A stretch of DNA of 10,723 nt from Nitrospiria bacterium. Lineage in GTDB: Bacteria; Nitrospirota; CAKKRA01; 9FT-COMBO-42-15. The notes beneath the pieces are model-generated. The model was given only the letters and a program-made list of their open reading frames with translations. It was not told the DNA's origin and made no database searches. Both the position numbers and the translations under genes were made by a program. Location of the stretch: positions 1 through 10,723 of the forward strand of contig CAKKST010000425.1 in NCBI GenBank assembly GCA_919903585.1, read 5' to 3'. This document shows positions 1 to 6,379 of this stretch, piece after piece. How positions within the stretch are numbered: position 1 is the stretch's first letter; each line of letters opens with the position of its first letter.

Positions 1-37
1 AATGGAGGCAGCAGGGCATGAATAAAGGGAAAAAGAG

Positions 38-134
38 AGGAGGTGATGCAGCAGGGATTTAGAGGGAAATAGGGAAACAGTATACAGTATCAGGTAAGGA
101 ATTCATTTAAAAACCAAGGAGGTGCAAGATGAAA
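38..134 (+). repeat. Leader repeat, copy A (upstream of phoX-like gene)
   Basis: This stretch is almost identical to 6287-6379 upstream of the phytase-like/GDPD gene. Aligned by eye, the two copies differ by two substitutions (gcaggg/gcagga and ggtgc/ggttc), a 7-bp unit present twice here and once there, and three extra A's in the other copy before the ribosome binding site. Similarity begins near AGGAGGTGATGCAG and stops just after the start codon (ATGAAA in both); the coding sequences then diverge. The block includes the ribosome binding site AAGGAGGT (116-123), six bases before the ATG, and a possible promoter. It therefore looks like a shared expression module and not a coding duplication. 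Confidence 0.92.
58..86 (+). promoter_or_regulatory. Possible sigma70-type promoter inside leader copy A
   Basis: TTTAGA (58-63) and TATACA (81-86) are separated by 17 bases, each matching four of six consensus positions. The equivalent boxes in copy B (TTTAGA 6307-6312, TATCAG 6330-6335) keep the same 17-base spacing. A transcript starting about seven bases later would have a leader of roughly 35 nt with the AAGGAGGT site near its end. The matches are modest; conservation between the two copies is the main support. Confidence 0.3.
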
Positions 135-1610
135 TTCAGAAAAGCTTTTTTAAAAATTGTTTTTTTGCTAACCATGGCCGCAGTAGTATTTCAGCCGTCC
201 GTCAGCATGGCAGAGCGTGATGATGTGAGGGACAACAGGGATTTTGGTGTAAGGGTTGAAAGGCTGTTGAAGAGTCAATCAGAGTTATATTTTGGCATTG
301 AGAAGCCGCTTGGAAAATCAGCCCCAAAGACAACCGGTTCATACAGAAGAGAGTATCAGGATGCAGAGGATCAGGTTTTACTGGCAAAGGGACTTAAAGT
401 AGAATACCTGACACGAAATGCCGCTAACGTTACAGATATGATGGCCTTTTTCCCGGCAGAAAATCCAACACATCTTATTACATGCGTTGAGGGAGGACGT
501 GGGGTGATTGGATACAAGTTGGACTTCAGCCCAAAATACAATCCATCTGTGCAGCGTATCAATCTATCTGATGGCACAGTTGAGACAATCCTTCGCGGAA
601 TGAATGTTTGTGATGGCATCCGCACTACCCCATGGGGCACAATACTTGCTACAGAGGAGACCTCTGACGGCGGGGCATATGAGATATTAAATCCTTTATC
701 AGTTACAGAGCAGACAGTGGTAAATCGTGCATCAGGCGATGTCAGCGATGCAAATCATATCGTTAAGAGGACTGCATTGCCAACAATGGCATGGGAGGGT
801 CTGGAAGTATTACCGAGCGGCGTGGTAATTGCAGGCGATGAGCTGCGTCCCGGCACAACCGCGCCAGATGCAGACGGCGGCGCAATATTTAAATTTATCC
901 CTGCAAATATACGCACTGGCAGCGGCAACATATCCAATCTAAATGAATCCCCGCTTGCTGCTGGTAATGTCTATGCAATGCAAATATCATGCAGGGACGA
1001 CCGCGCCCAGACAGGTCAGGGCTGCGAGGTCGGCAGCGGCACATGGGTGCAGGTTAATGCTGCAACAGCCCGTTATGATGCCCATGTAAAGGGCGCCACA
1101 GGTTATTACAGGCCAGAGGATTTACATCGGGATCCGATGTTTAAAAGCCCTGAGCATCCAAATGCAGTCCGCTTCTGCTGGACAAACACTGGTAATGAGG
1201 ATGTCTTTAACTATGCAGAGGTGATGTGCGGCGGCGACTTTGACCCAACAAATCCAAAGTCTACGGTTATTGTAAACCGCTTTGTTGAGGGCGACTCGGA
1301 CTTTAATTCCTTTGATAACCTTGAATTCCAGCCGAGGACAGGCAATCTCTATGTGATTGAAGACCATGAAAACGGCGACATCTTTGCCTGCCTGCCAAAT
1401 GGCGCTGACAGGGATATCAAGTCCGATGGGTGCGTAAAGATACTGTCTGTAAAGGATTCATCTGCTGAGCCGACAGGCTTCATCTTTAGCGAGGATGGGA
1501 CAACAGCATATCTTTCTATTCAGCACTCTGACGATGGCCTTATGCCCAAGTATGATGATTATCCTACCGACGATGTGGTAAGGATTACTGGTTTTAAGAT
1601 ACATCAATAA
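129..1610 (+). CDS. Secreted PhoX/DUF839-family alkaline phosphatase-like protein
   Basis: Probable exported phosphomonoesterase of the PhoX (DUF839) beta-propeller family, which releases phosphate from organic monoesters using Ca and Fe. The start has a good ribosome binding site (AAGGAGGT, 116-123) and encodes a Sec-type signal peptide: basic residues, a hydrophobic stretch around residues 9-22 and a likely cut after Ala28. PhoX-like signatures follow in the usual order: GTILATEE (170-177), the propeller blade GLEVLPSGVVIAGDE (224-238), YYRPEDL (326-332), FDNLEF plus GNLYVIEDHENGD (395-417) and EPTGFIFSEDGTTAYLSIQHS (447-467). At 493 residues it is shorter than many described PhoX enzymes and lacks the twin-arginine signal they often carry, so it may be a divergent family member. 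Transcription ends at the terminator just downstream. Family assignment is confident; exact substrate and metal set are not. Confidence 0.82.
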   Translation: MKFRKAFLKIVFLLTMAAVVFQPSVSMAERDDVRDNRDFGVRVERLLKSQSELYFGIEKPLGKSAPKTTGSYRREYQDAEDQVLLAKGLKVEYLTRNAANVTDMMAFFPAENPTHLITCVEGGRGVIGYKLDFSPKYNPSVQRINLSDGTVETILRGMNVCDGIRTTPWGTILATEETSDGGAYEILNPLSVTEQTVVNRASGDVSDANHIVKRTALPTMAWEGLEVLPSGVVIAGDELRPGTTAPDADGGAIFKFIPANIRTGSGNISNLNESPLAAGNVYAMQISCRDDRAQTGQGCEVGSGTWVQVNAATARYDAHVKGATGYYRPEDLHRDPMFKSPEHPNAVRFCWTNTGNEDVFNYAEVMCGGDFDPTNPKSTVIVNRFVEGDSDFNSFDNLEFQPRTGNLYVIEDHENGDIFACLPNGADRDIKSDGCVKILSVKDSSAEPTGFIFSEDGTTAYLSIQHSDDGLMPKYDDYPTDDVVRITGFKIHQ

Positions 1611-1627
1611 TCTTTGTTAAAAATAAT

Positions 1628-1661
1628 GAGAGGCGTCATTTTGACGCCTCTCTCTTTTTTT
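1628..1661 (+). terminator. Rho-independent terminator after the PhoX-like gene
   Basis: A perfect 11-bp stem, GAGAGGCGTCA (1628-1638) pairing with TGACGCCTCTC (1642-1652), has a three-base loop and is followed by a T-rich run ending at 1661. It starts 17 bases after the stop codon and separates the phosphatase gene from the histidine kinase operon. Confidence 0.93.
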
Positions 1662-1670
1662 AGGGATATT
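1641..1670 (+). promoter_or_regulatory. Possible promoter of the sensor kinase operon, overlapping the terminator
   Basis: TTGACG (1641-1646), in the 3' arm of the terminator hairpin, matches the -35 consensus at five of six positions. GATATT (1665-1670) matches the -10 box at four of six, with an 18-base spacer. A start near 1677 would give a very short leader before the GGAGG ribosome binding site. The kinase operon needs a promoter here unless it relies on readthrough, because only 33 bases separate the T-run from the kinase start. Prediction by eye only. Confidence 0.35.
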
Positions 1671-1682
1671 GTTAATGTTAAT

Positions 1683-1687
1683 GGAGG
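1683..1687 (+). promoter_or_regulatory. Ribosome binding site that fixes the kinase start
   Basis: GGAGG lies seven bases before ATG 1695. The frame can be opened further upstream at ATG 1614, but that start has no such site and its added codons would run through the terminator hairpin, so 1695 is preferred. Confidence 0.85.
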
Positions 1688-1694
1688 CAAGAAA

Positions 1695-2906
1695 ATGGAA
1701 GCTTTACAAATGGAATCACTAATGGGATCCCCTTTGGCAGGAAGCCTGATCACATCCCATGAATGTGTTTACCCTGCTACCACTACTTCCTATGTGGCTG
1801 ATAGATTTTTCCACGCAGCACAACTTGATGCAGTAGCGCTTGTTGAAGGCAGGGAGCCTGTTGGCCTTGTTATGAGGCCGAAACTTTTATATACCCTCTT
1901 CAGGAGGTATGGTTTTGAATTATACGGGAAAAAACCGATTATTACAATTGCTGATACCGAACCCTTAATATTACATGAAGATGAAAGGCTTGATGTTGCA
2001 TTAGATAAGGCGTTGGAGAGGCCTGTGGAGGATATCTATGACGATATTATTGTTGTCAATGACGACGGCCTTTATGTGGGGCTCCTTTCTGTAAAGCAGA
2101 TGATAATACAGCAGAGCAATTCCCTCGCAAATAATATTGTCCAGAAAGAGATGGCAAAGGAGAGGGCAAAGGAGTTTGAGAAGATAAATCAGATAAAATC
2201 CCAGTTTATTGCAAATGTCACCCATGACCTTAGATCACCGCTGAATGCAATACTTCTGGTAGCTGAGTTAATAAAAATGTCCTGTGACAATGGCTATAAA
2301 GAACAGGTGAGGGACAGAGTTTCAATACTAATCTCCAGCGCAAACAATCTCAAGGCCATTGTAAATAATGTCCTTGATCTGTCAAAGATTGAGGCAGGCA
2401 AGATGGAGGTGATCTGTGAGAGTTTTGATCTGGTGCAGATAATCCATGAGATTGCAGAGACTGCAAAGGTGCTTATCGGAAGGAAACAGGTTGATATAGA
2501 TGTAATAGCCAATGACGGGCCGATATTTATGAACTCTGATTCAGTAAAGATCAGGCAGATATTAACCAATCTCATGAGCAATGCCGTCAAGTTTACAGAG
2601 AAGGGAAAGGTCGTATTTGAAATGAGCATAAAAAATAACATGGTGATGGTATCTGTCCGCGACACAGGAATAGGGATAAGGGAAGAGGATCTTAGCAGGC
2701 TCTTTATTGCATTCAATCAATTGGAAGATGGAAAGAGCAAAAGATATGAAGGGACAGGGCTTGGCCTTACAATAGCTCAGAACCTCCTCAATCTGCTGGG
2801 AGGCGCTATCTCTATTGCAAGTAAATATGGTGAAGGGACAACCTTTACAGTACACCTGCCGAGTGTCTATAAAGGGGTTTATACTAATTCCAACAACAAA
2901 GAATGA
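1695..2906 (+). CDS. Cytoplasmic sensor histidine kinase with N-terminal CBS pair
   Basis: Autophosphorylating sensor kinase of a two-component system, 403 residues. Residues ~15-130 resemble the CBS-domain pair found at the N-terminus of some GGDEF/EAL proteins: the blade with VGLVMRPKLL, the conserved YGFELYGKKPI stretch, then DDIIVVNDDGLYVGLLS. CBS pairs commonly bind adenine nucleotides, which suggests an intracellular energy or nucleotide signal. A charged helical linker (~130-168) leads to the HisKA domain with phospho-acceptor His177 in THDLRSPLNAI. The ATPase domain has the N box (Asn292, Asn296 in TNLMSNAVKF), the G1 box DTGIGI (from Asp323), an F-box-like FIAFNQLE and the G2 box GTGLGL (from Gly353), so it looks catalytically intact. 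No transmembrane segment is visible. The receiver gene follows after seven bases and is its likely partner. Confidence 0.92.
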   Translation: MEALQMESLMGSPLAGSLITSHECVYPATTTSYVADRFFHAAQLDAVALVEGREPVGLVMRPKLLYTLFRRYGFELYGKKPIITIADTEPLILHEDERLDVALDKALERPVEDIYDDIIVVNDDGLYVGLLSVKQMIIQQSNSLANNIVQKEMAKERAKEFEKINQIKSQFIANVTHDLRSPLNAILLVAELIKMSCDNGYKEQVRDRVSILISSANNLKAIVNNVLDLSKIEAGKMEVICESFDLVQIIHEIAETAKVLIGRKQVDIDVIANDGPIFMNSDSVKIRQILTNLMSNAVKFTEKGKVVFEMSIKNNMVMVSVRDTGIGIREEDLSRLFIAFNQLEDGKSKRYEGTGLGLTIAQNLLNLLGGAISIASKYGEGTTFTVHLPSVYKGVYTNSNNKE

Positions 2907-2913
2907 GGTAGCT

Positions 2914-3312
2914 ATGAATGAGAAAAAGAAGATACTGATTATAGATGATGATGAAAAATATCTTATTACCACAAAGGAGATATTGGAAGATGAGGGCTAC
3001 GAGGTTTATATCCAGCACAGGCCTATTGGTTCTACAAATGCCATAAAGAGGCTCAAACCTGATCTGGTTCTCCTTGATATTAATATGCCAGCCCTTTCAG
3101 GTGATAAACTCTCCACGATTATACTCTCGCAGGAAAAGGATGCCCCAATTGTCTTTTACTCCTCAAATGACGAGGATTATCTCAGAAGGGCAGTATCCGA
3201 ATGCGGGGTTAATGGCTATATATGTAAGGGAAATATCTATGAACTAAGAAGAAGGGTCGCCTATTATATAGGCCAGAATAGGGACGAACCATTACCTTAT
3301 GGAGGTCTATAA
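2914..3312 (+). CDS. Single-domain response regulator (CheY-like receiver)
   Basis: A stand-alone receiver of 132 residues that takes phosphate from a histidine kinase, very probably the product of the adjacent gene. The acidic pocket is Asp11-Asp13 (ILIIDDDEK), the phospho-acceptor is Asp55 in LVLLDINMP, the switch Ser/Thr is in FYSS (Ser83/84) and the conserved lysine is Lys105 in YICKG. The protein ends soon after the last helix, so there is no DNA-binding or enzymatic output domain. The start at 2914 has GAGGT four bases upstream; an extended frame from 2815 would overlap the kinase gene and add sequence outside the fold. Its stop overlaps the start of the DksA-like gene (TAATG), and its last codons contain the ribosome binding site for that gene. 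Confidence 0.92.
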   Translation: MNEKKKILIIDDDEKYLITTKEILEDEGYEVYIQHRPIGSTNAIKRLKPDLVLLDINMPALSGDKLSTIILSQEKDAPIVFYSSNDEDYLRRAVSECGVNGYICKGNIYELRRRVAYYIGQNRDEPLPYGGL

Positions 3313-3314
3313 TG
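3301..3314 (+). promoter_or_regulatory. Translational coupling site (ribosome binding site plus TAATG overlap)
   Basis: GGAGGT (3301-3306) lies within the last receiver codons, five bases before ATG 3312. The receiver stop TAA (3310-3312) and the next start share one base. This arrangement suggests the same ribosomes translate both genes and keep the two proteins in a fixed ratio. Confidence 0.85.
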
Positions 3315-3677
3315 GAAAAGATTCAAAAGGAGATATTTAAAAAGGTGTTAAATAAGAAGAGAGAGGAGATACTCAAGAGCTCTCAAAATGAGATAAAAAA
3401 CTGCTTATCTGGGGAGGCAAGGCAAACCTTTGGCACAGGTCTTGATCTGGGAGACCTATCGGCTTTTCACCAATCCGAGAACATGCGGTATCGGCAGCTC
3501 GGCTCCAAAAATGAGATTATCAAAAAGATTGATGTGGCGATAACAAGGCTTAAAGAGGGGAACTATGGCATCTGTGAGGAATGTAATGATGAAATAAGTG
3601 AGGAGAGATTGAAGGTTGTCCCCTTTGCCATATACTGCAGGAACTGTCAGGAATTAAAGGAGGCAAGGAATGGCTGA
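3312..3677 (+). CDS. DksA/TraR-family C4 zinc-finger protein
   Basis: Small (121 residues) member of the DksA/TraR family, whose members insert a coiled coil into the secondary channel of RNA polymerase and alter initiation, often with ppGpp. An N-terminal charged helix (~1-33) and a second helix (~53-82) would form the hairpin. The tip carries DLGDLS (45-50), close to the DxxDxA motif of DksA but with Ser in place of the last Ala. The zinc ligands are Cys88, Cys91, Cys109 and Cys112 in the family pattern CxxC, RL, P, A, CxxCQ. It is translationally coupled to the upstream receiver and is the last gene of the kinase operon. It could instead be a TraR-like regulator without ppGpp response; zinc-finger family membership is firm, while its role in this operon is inferred. 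Confidence 0.9.
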   Translation: MEKIQKEIFKKVLNKKREEILKSSQNEIKNCLSGEARQTFGTGLDLGDLSAFHQSENMRYRQLGSKNEIIKKIDVAITRLKEGNYGICEECNDEISEERLKVVPFAIYCRNCQELKEARNG

Positions 3678-3690
3678 ATAACTCAATTTA

Positions 3691-3711
3691 ACAGAAAAAT
3701 AATCTTTCTGT
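3691..3711. repeat. Small inverted repeat after the DksA-like gene
   Basis: ACAGAAA (3691-3697) and TTTCTGT (3705-3711) form a 7-bp inverted repeat with a 7-base gap, 13 bases after the stop codon. It has no T-tract, so it would be a poor intrinsic terminator. It could be a weak terminator, an mRNA-stabilising hairpin or a protein site. Confidence 0.4.
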
Positions 3712-3715
3712 AATA

Positions 3716-3737
3716 TATCATTAATATATTAATGATA
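3716..3737. promoter_or_regulatory. Perfect 22-bp palindrome just upstream of the PHP-GT4 gene
   Basis: The half-site TATCATTAATA is followed directly by its exact reverse complement, with no spacer. It ends ten bases before the ATG at 3748, where a ribosome binding site would normally lie. A homodimeric repressor bound here would block the start region, and in RNA the element could fold over it. The composition is A/T only except for one C/G pair, so chance is possible but unlikely for 11 perfect pairs. Confidence 0.5.
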
Positions 3738-3747
3738 ATCTTTTCTC

Positions 3748-6183
3748 ATGACAAGGATTTACAAGGCTGACCTTCATGTTCACTCAAACCATTCAAACAA
3801 ATCTTCTATATGGGCGCTGAGAAAAATTAATTGCCCTGAAAGCTATACCACCCCTCTATTCATATACAAGACAGCAATAAAGAGGGGGATGGATTATGTT
3901 ACCATAACAGATCACAATAGTATAAATGGGGCGATTGAGATAGCCCATCTCCCTAATACATTCATAAGCACAGAGGCGACTGCCTACTTTCCTGAAGATG
4001 GATGCAAGATACATGTTGTTGTTCTTGATATTACTGAAAAGATATTTGGGAATATCATGTATCTGCGAAAGAATATCTATGACCTTGTTGCCTATCTTCA
4101 GGAAGAGGATATTACCCATTTTTTAGCCCACCCCCTTTATGAATTGAATGAAAAGCTCTCGGTAGGGACAATAGAAAAACTGCTCCTCTTATTTGAATCC
4201 TTTGAGGTAAGGAATGGCTCAAGGGCAAGGCGCTACAATCAACTCATGGAGAATATCCTCTCCTCTCTTACAAAAGAAAAAATAGGGCTTCTTGCGAATA
4301 AACACAACATGCCGCCCTATGGTGATACCCCATGGATTAAGGGGATGACCGGCGGCTCAGATGACCACAGCGGCTTCTTTATTGGAAGGGCATATACTGC
4401 GTCAAAGAGCGGAGAGGGGATGAAGGATTTTATTAAATCTGTAAAGGGGAAAGGGACATGGGCAGGAGGAGAAGATGGGGACCCCCTCTCCCTTGCACAC
4501 AGCATATATGGCATTGGATACCGCTTTTTTAAGGAGAGGTTTGAGGCCAAAGAGATTAAATCCTTTCCATTCATAAATGCCCTGATGAACAGGGTATTTG
4601 ATACAGACCATGAGGAATTTTCGCTTTACGAAAAGATTAATCTATTTATAAGAAAGAATATCCCTGAGATATATGACAGCTATGATGGAAAGACCTTTGG
4701 AGAGATACTTGATATAGAGGCAAAGAGGCTGCTCAATGACGCCAAATTACTTACTGCAATCAGCACAGCAGATATCAATAGAAAGATCTTTGCAGTAACA
4801 AGCCACCTTGCAAATCGCCTTATATATATCTACACAAGCAGGCTTGCAGAGATGCTTACATCCATGAGCATCATGAATATGGCCAATTCATTAACCACAA
4901 TCGGCCTTGTGCACTTCCTCACATTTCCATATTATCTTGCATTCCATCACCAGCATACGAGCAAAAAACTCATTAAAGAGCTTGAGACAAGATTTGAACT
5001 TGCAAATAGCCCTAAGATCACAGATAAGATTGCGCTCTTTACTGATACACTCCATGAGATCAATGGCGTAGCCATCACAATAAAGAGGCTCATTGAAACA
5101 GCAAAAAAACAGGGTATAAAACTTGTGGTTATTACATCATCCGACGAGGAGACAGGGTTTAAAGACGGGATAATGAATTTTAAATCTATCGGTGATTTTA
5201 CCATACCGGAATATCCTGATCTTAAGATGCACTTCCCGCCGATTCTTGATGTAATTGATTATTTTGAAAAGGAGGGTTTTACAAGGATACATGCAAGCAC
5301 ACCCGGCACGCTCGGCCTCCTCTCCCTTTTTATTGCCAAGTTAATGGACATCCCCATATCAGGCACATATCACACGGATATACCGCAATATGCAAAGAGC
5401 CTTACAAATGATGCTGTTATGGAGAATGCCGCATGGAATTATATGATCTGGTTCTATAACCTAATGGATGAGGTAATGGTCCCGTCCTCAAGCACAAGGA
5501 GGCATCTTATAGAGAGGGGATTGATGGAGGAGAAGGTAAAACCCCTGCCGAGGTGGGTGGATACTGAGGCATTCTCTCCGGCAAAGAGGGACGCTTCTAT
5601 ATGGCACAGATATAAACTAAATGGCACAGTTAAATTTCTATATGTTGGAAGGGTTTCAAAAGAGAAAAACCTCGGGCTTCTTGCTGATGCCTTTATTGAG
5701 ATTATTAAATTAGGTTTTAACTGTAATCTTATAATTGTAGGTGACGGGCATTACAGGCAGGAGCTTGAACAGATACTGAAGGATTATCCTGCGCTATTTA
5801 CAGGTTTTCTCTCTGGCAATGAGCTCTCAGGCATATATGCGTCGGCTGATGTATTTGTCTTCCCAAGCACAACGGATACCTTTGGAAATGTTGTGCTTGA
5901 GGCGCAGGCATCAGGACTGCCTGCGATTGTATCTGATGAAGGAGGACCGGGTGAGCTTATGGTGCATGGTGAGACAGGCCTGATTATGAAGGCCGATAAT
6001 AAATCCGCACTTATTGATGCCATGATATTTTTCCTGAGCGATAGCAGCAGGATATCGGCTATGGGAAAGAAGGCAAGGCTCTTTACCGTGAACAATGGCA
6101 TTAATGCTGATGAGGCCTATTCCACCATCCTGCGCTCTAATTTAATTTTAAATTCTTCACAAAATATGGTGTTAGATAAGTAA
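3748..6183 (+). CDS. PHP phosphoesterase - GT4 glycosyltransferase fusion protein
   Basis: Two-enzyme protein of 811 residues. Residues ~4-235 are a PHP domain with metal-ligand motifs DLHVHS (His10, His12), TDHN (Asp55, His56), Glu76, His128 and GSDDHSG (Asp205, His207). Residues ~236-425 are mostly helical and include a hydrophobic stretch (~378-399) that could contact the membrane. Residues ~427-795 are a GT-B fold GT4 transferase: FTDTLHEINGVA (431-442), YHTD (541-544), YVGRVSKEKNLGLL, VGDGHYRQELE and TDTFGNVVLEAQASGLP, where Asp710 replaces the first Glu of the usual EX7E pair (second is Glu718). The pattern resembles the MgtA/SqdX/Agt group, some of which glycosylate lipids from nucleotide sugars. 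An in-frame stop at 3736-3738 and the need for the N-terminal HxH motif fix the start, although no Shine-Dalgarno is visible. Acceptor and PHP substrate are unknown. Confidence 0.88.
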   Translation: MTRIYKADLHVHSNHSNKSSIWALRKINCPESYTTPLFIYKTAIKRGMDYVTITDHNSINGAIEIAHLPNTFISTEATAYFPEDGCKIHVVVLDITEKIFGNIMYLRKNIYDLVAYLQEEDITHFLAHPLYELNEKLSVGTIEKLLLLFESFEVRNGSRARRYNQLMENILSSLTKEKIGLLANKHNMPPYGDTPWIKGMTGGSDDHSGFFIGRAYTASKSGEGMKDFIKSVKGKGTWAGGEDGDPLSLAHSIYGIGYRFFKERFEAKEIKSFPFINALMNRVFDTDHEEFSLYEKINLFIRKNIPEIYDSYDGKTFGEILDIEAKRLLNDAKLLTAISTADINRKIFAVTSHLANRLIYIYTSRLAEMLTSMSIMNMANSLTTIGLVHFLTFPYYLAFHHQHTSKKLIKELETRFELANSPKITDKIALFTDTLHEINGVAITIKRLIETAKKQGIKLVVITSSDEETGFKDGIMNFKSIGDFTIPEYPDLKMHFPPILDVIDYFEKEGFTRIHASTPGTLGLLSLFIAKLMDIPISGTYHTDIPQYAKSLTNDAVMENAAWNYMIWFYNLMDEVMVPSSSTRRHLIERGLMEEKVKPLPRWVDTEAFSPAKRDASIWHRYKLNGTVKFLYVGRVSKEKNLGLLADAFIEIIKLGFNCNLIIVGDGHYRQELEQILKDYPALFTGFLSGNELSGIYASADVFVFPSTTDTFGNVVLEAQASGLPAIVSDEGGPGELMVHGETGLIMKADNKSALIDAMIFFLSDSSRISAMGKKARLFTVNNGINADEAYSTILRSNLILNSSQNMVLDK

Positions 6184-6321
6184 TTTTACCAAACATATCA
6201 AAATTGGTTTGCGCCTAATGTCGGCCTTGTCAAGTGCAGTATCGGCAGGGTGACTGCGGTACTTGAGGAATACTCTTCTAAAAAAAAGGAGGTGATGCAG
6301 CAGGAATTTAGAGGGAAATAG
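6184..6321 (+). pseudogene. C-terminal remnant of a lost gene
   Basis: In the frame after the glycosyltransferase stop, an open stretch of 45 codons ends at TAG 6319-6321. It reads FYQTYQNWFAPNVGLVKC, then SIGRVTAVLEEYSSKKKEV and MQQEFRGK. The phrase WFAPNVGLVK followed by a short strand and LEEY resembles the C-terminus of small secreted bacterial proteins of unknown function. There is no start codon or ribosome binding site at the front, and the first codon directly follows another gene's stop, so this looks like the tail of a truncated gene. Its last codons lie inside leader repeat copy B. A chance open frame of this length is possible. Confidence 0.45.
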
Positions 6322-6379
6322 GGAAACAGTATCAGGTAAGGAATTCATTTAAAAACCAAAAAGGAGGTTCAAGATGAAA
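6287..6379 (+). repeat. Leader repeat, copy B (upstream of phytase/GDPD gene)
   Basis: Second copy of the block at 38-134, with a single ACAGTAT unit (6326-6332) where copy A has two. It contains candidate -35 TTTAGA (6307-6312) and -10 TATCAG (6330-6335) boxes 17 bases apart, and the ribosome binding site AAGGAGG (6361-6367) six bases before ATG 6374. The upstream part also encodes the last residues of the gene remnant, which suggests copy B keeps the original context and copy A is derived. That direction is inference. Confidence 0.9.

Noticed and set aside
46..72. Eight-codon mini-ORF (MQQGFRGK) after AGGAGGTG in leader copy A, also present in copy B
   Set aside because: Only two bases separate AGGAGG from the ATG, too close for normal initiation. 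In copy B the same codons are the end of a longer open stretch, so this is more likely a gene tail than a regulatory peptide.
77..90. Tandem ACAGTAT considered as a Pho box
   Set aside because: Pho boxes are 7-bp direct repeats at 11-bp periodicity with a CTGTCAT-like sequence. Here the units abut and copy B has only one.
1614..1694. Upstream extension of the histidine kinase gene to ATG 1614
   Set aside because: The added codons run through the intrinsic terminator hairpin and have no ribosome binding site; GGAGG before ATG 1695 is a far better start.
2815..2913. Upstream extension of the receiver gene to 2815
   Set aside because: It would overlap the kinase coding sequence by about 90 bases and add residues outside the receiver fold; ATG 2914 has GAGGT upstream and begins the fold properly.
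2294..2972. Long minus-strand open frames opposite the kinase gene (140 and 136 codons)
   Set aside because: They are antisense to a clear histidine kinase, lack ribosome binding sites and give no recognisable protein.
6231..6265. Stem-loop CAAGT/GCAGT pairing with ACTGC/ACTTG, considered as a riboswitch or terminator
   Set aside because: It has a 3-base bulge, no T-run and no recognisable riboswitch core, and it falls in what reads as the coding tail of a lost gene.
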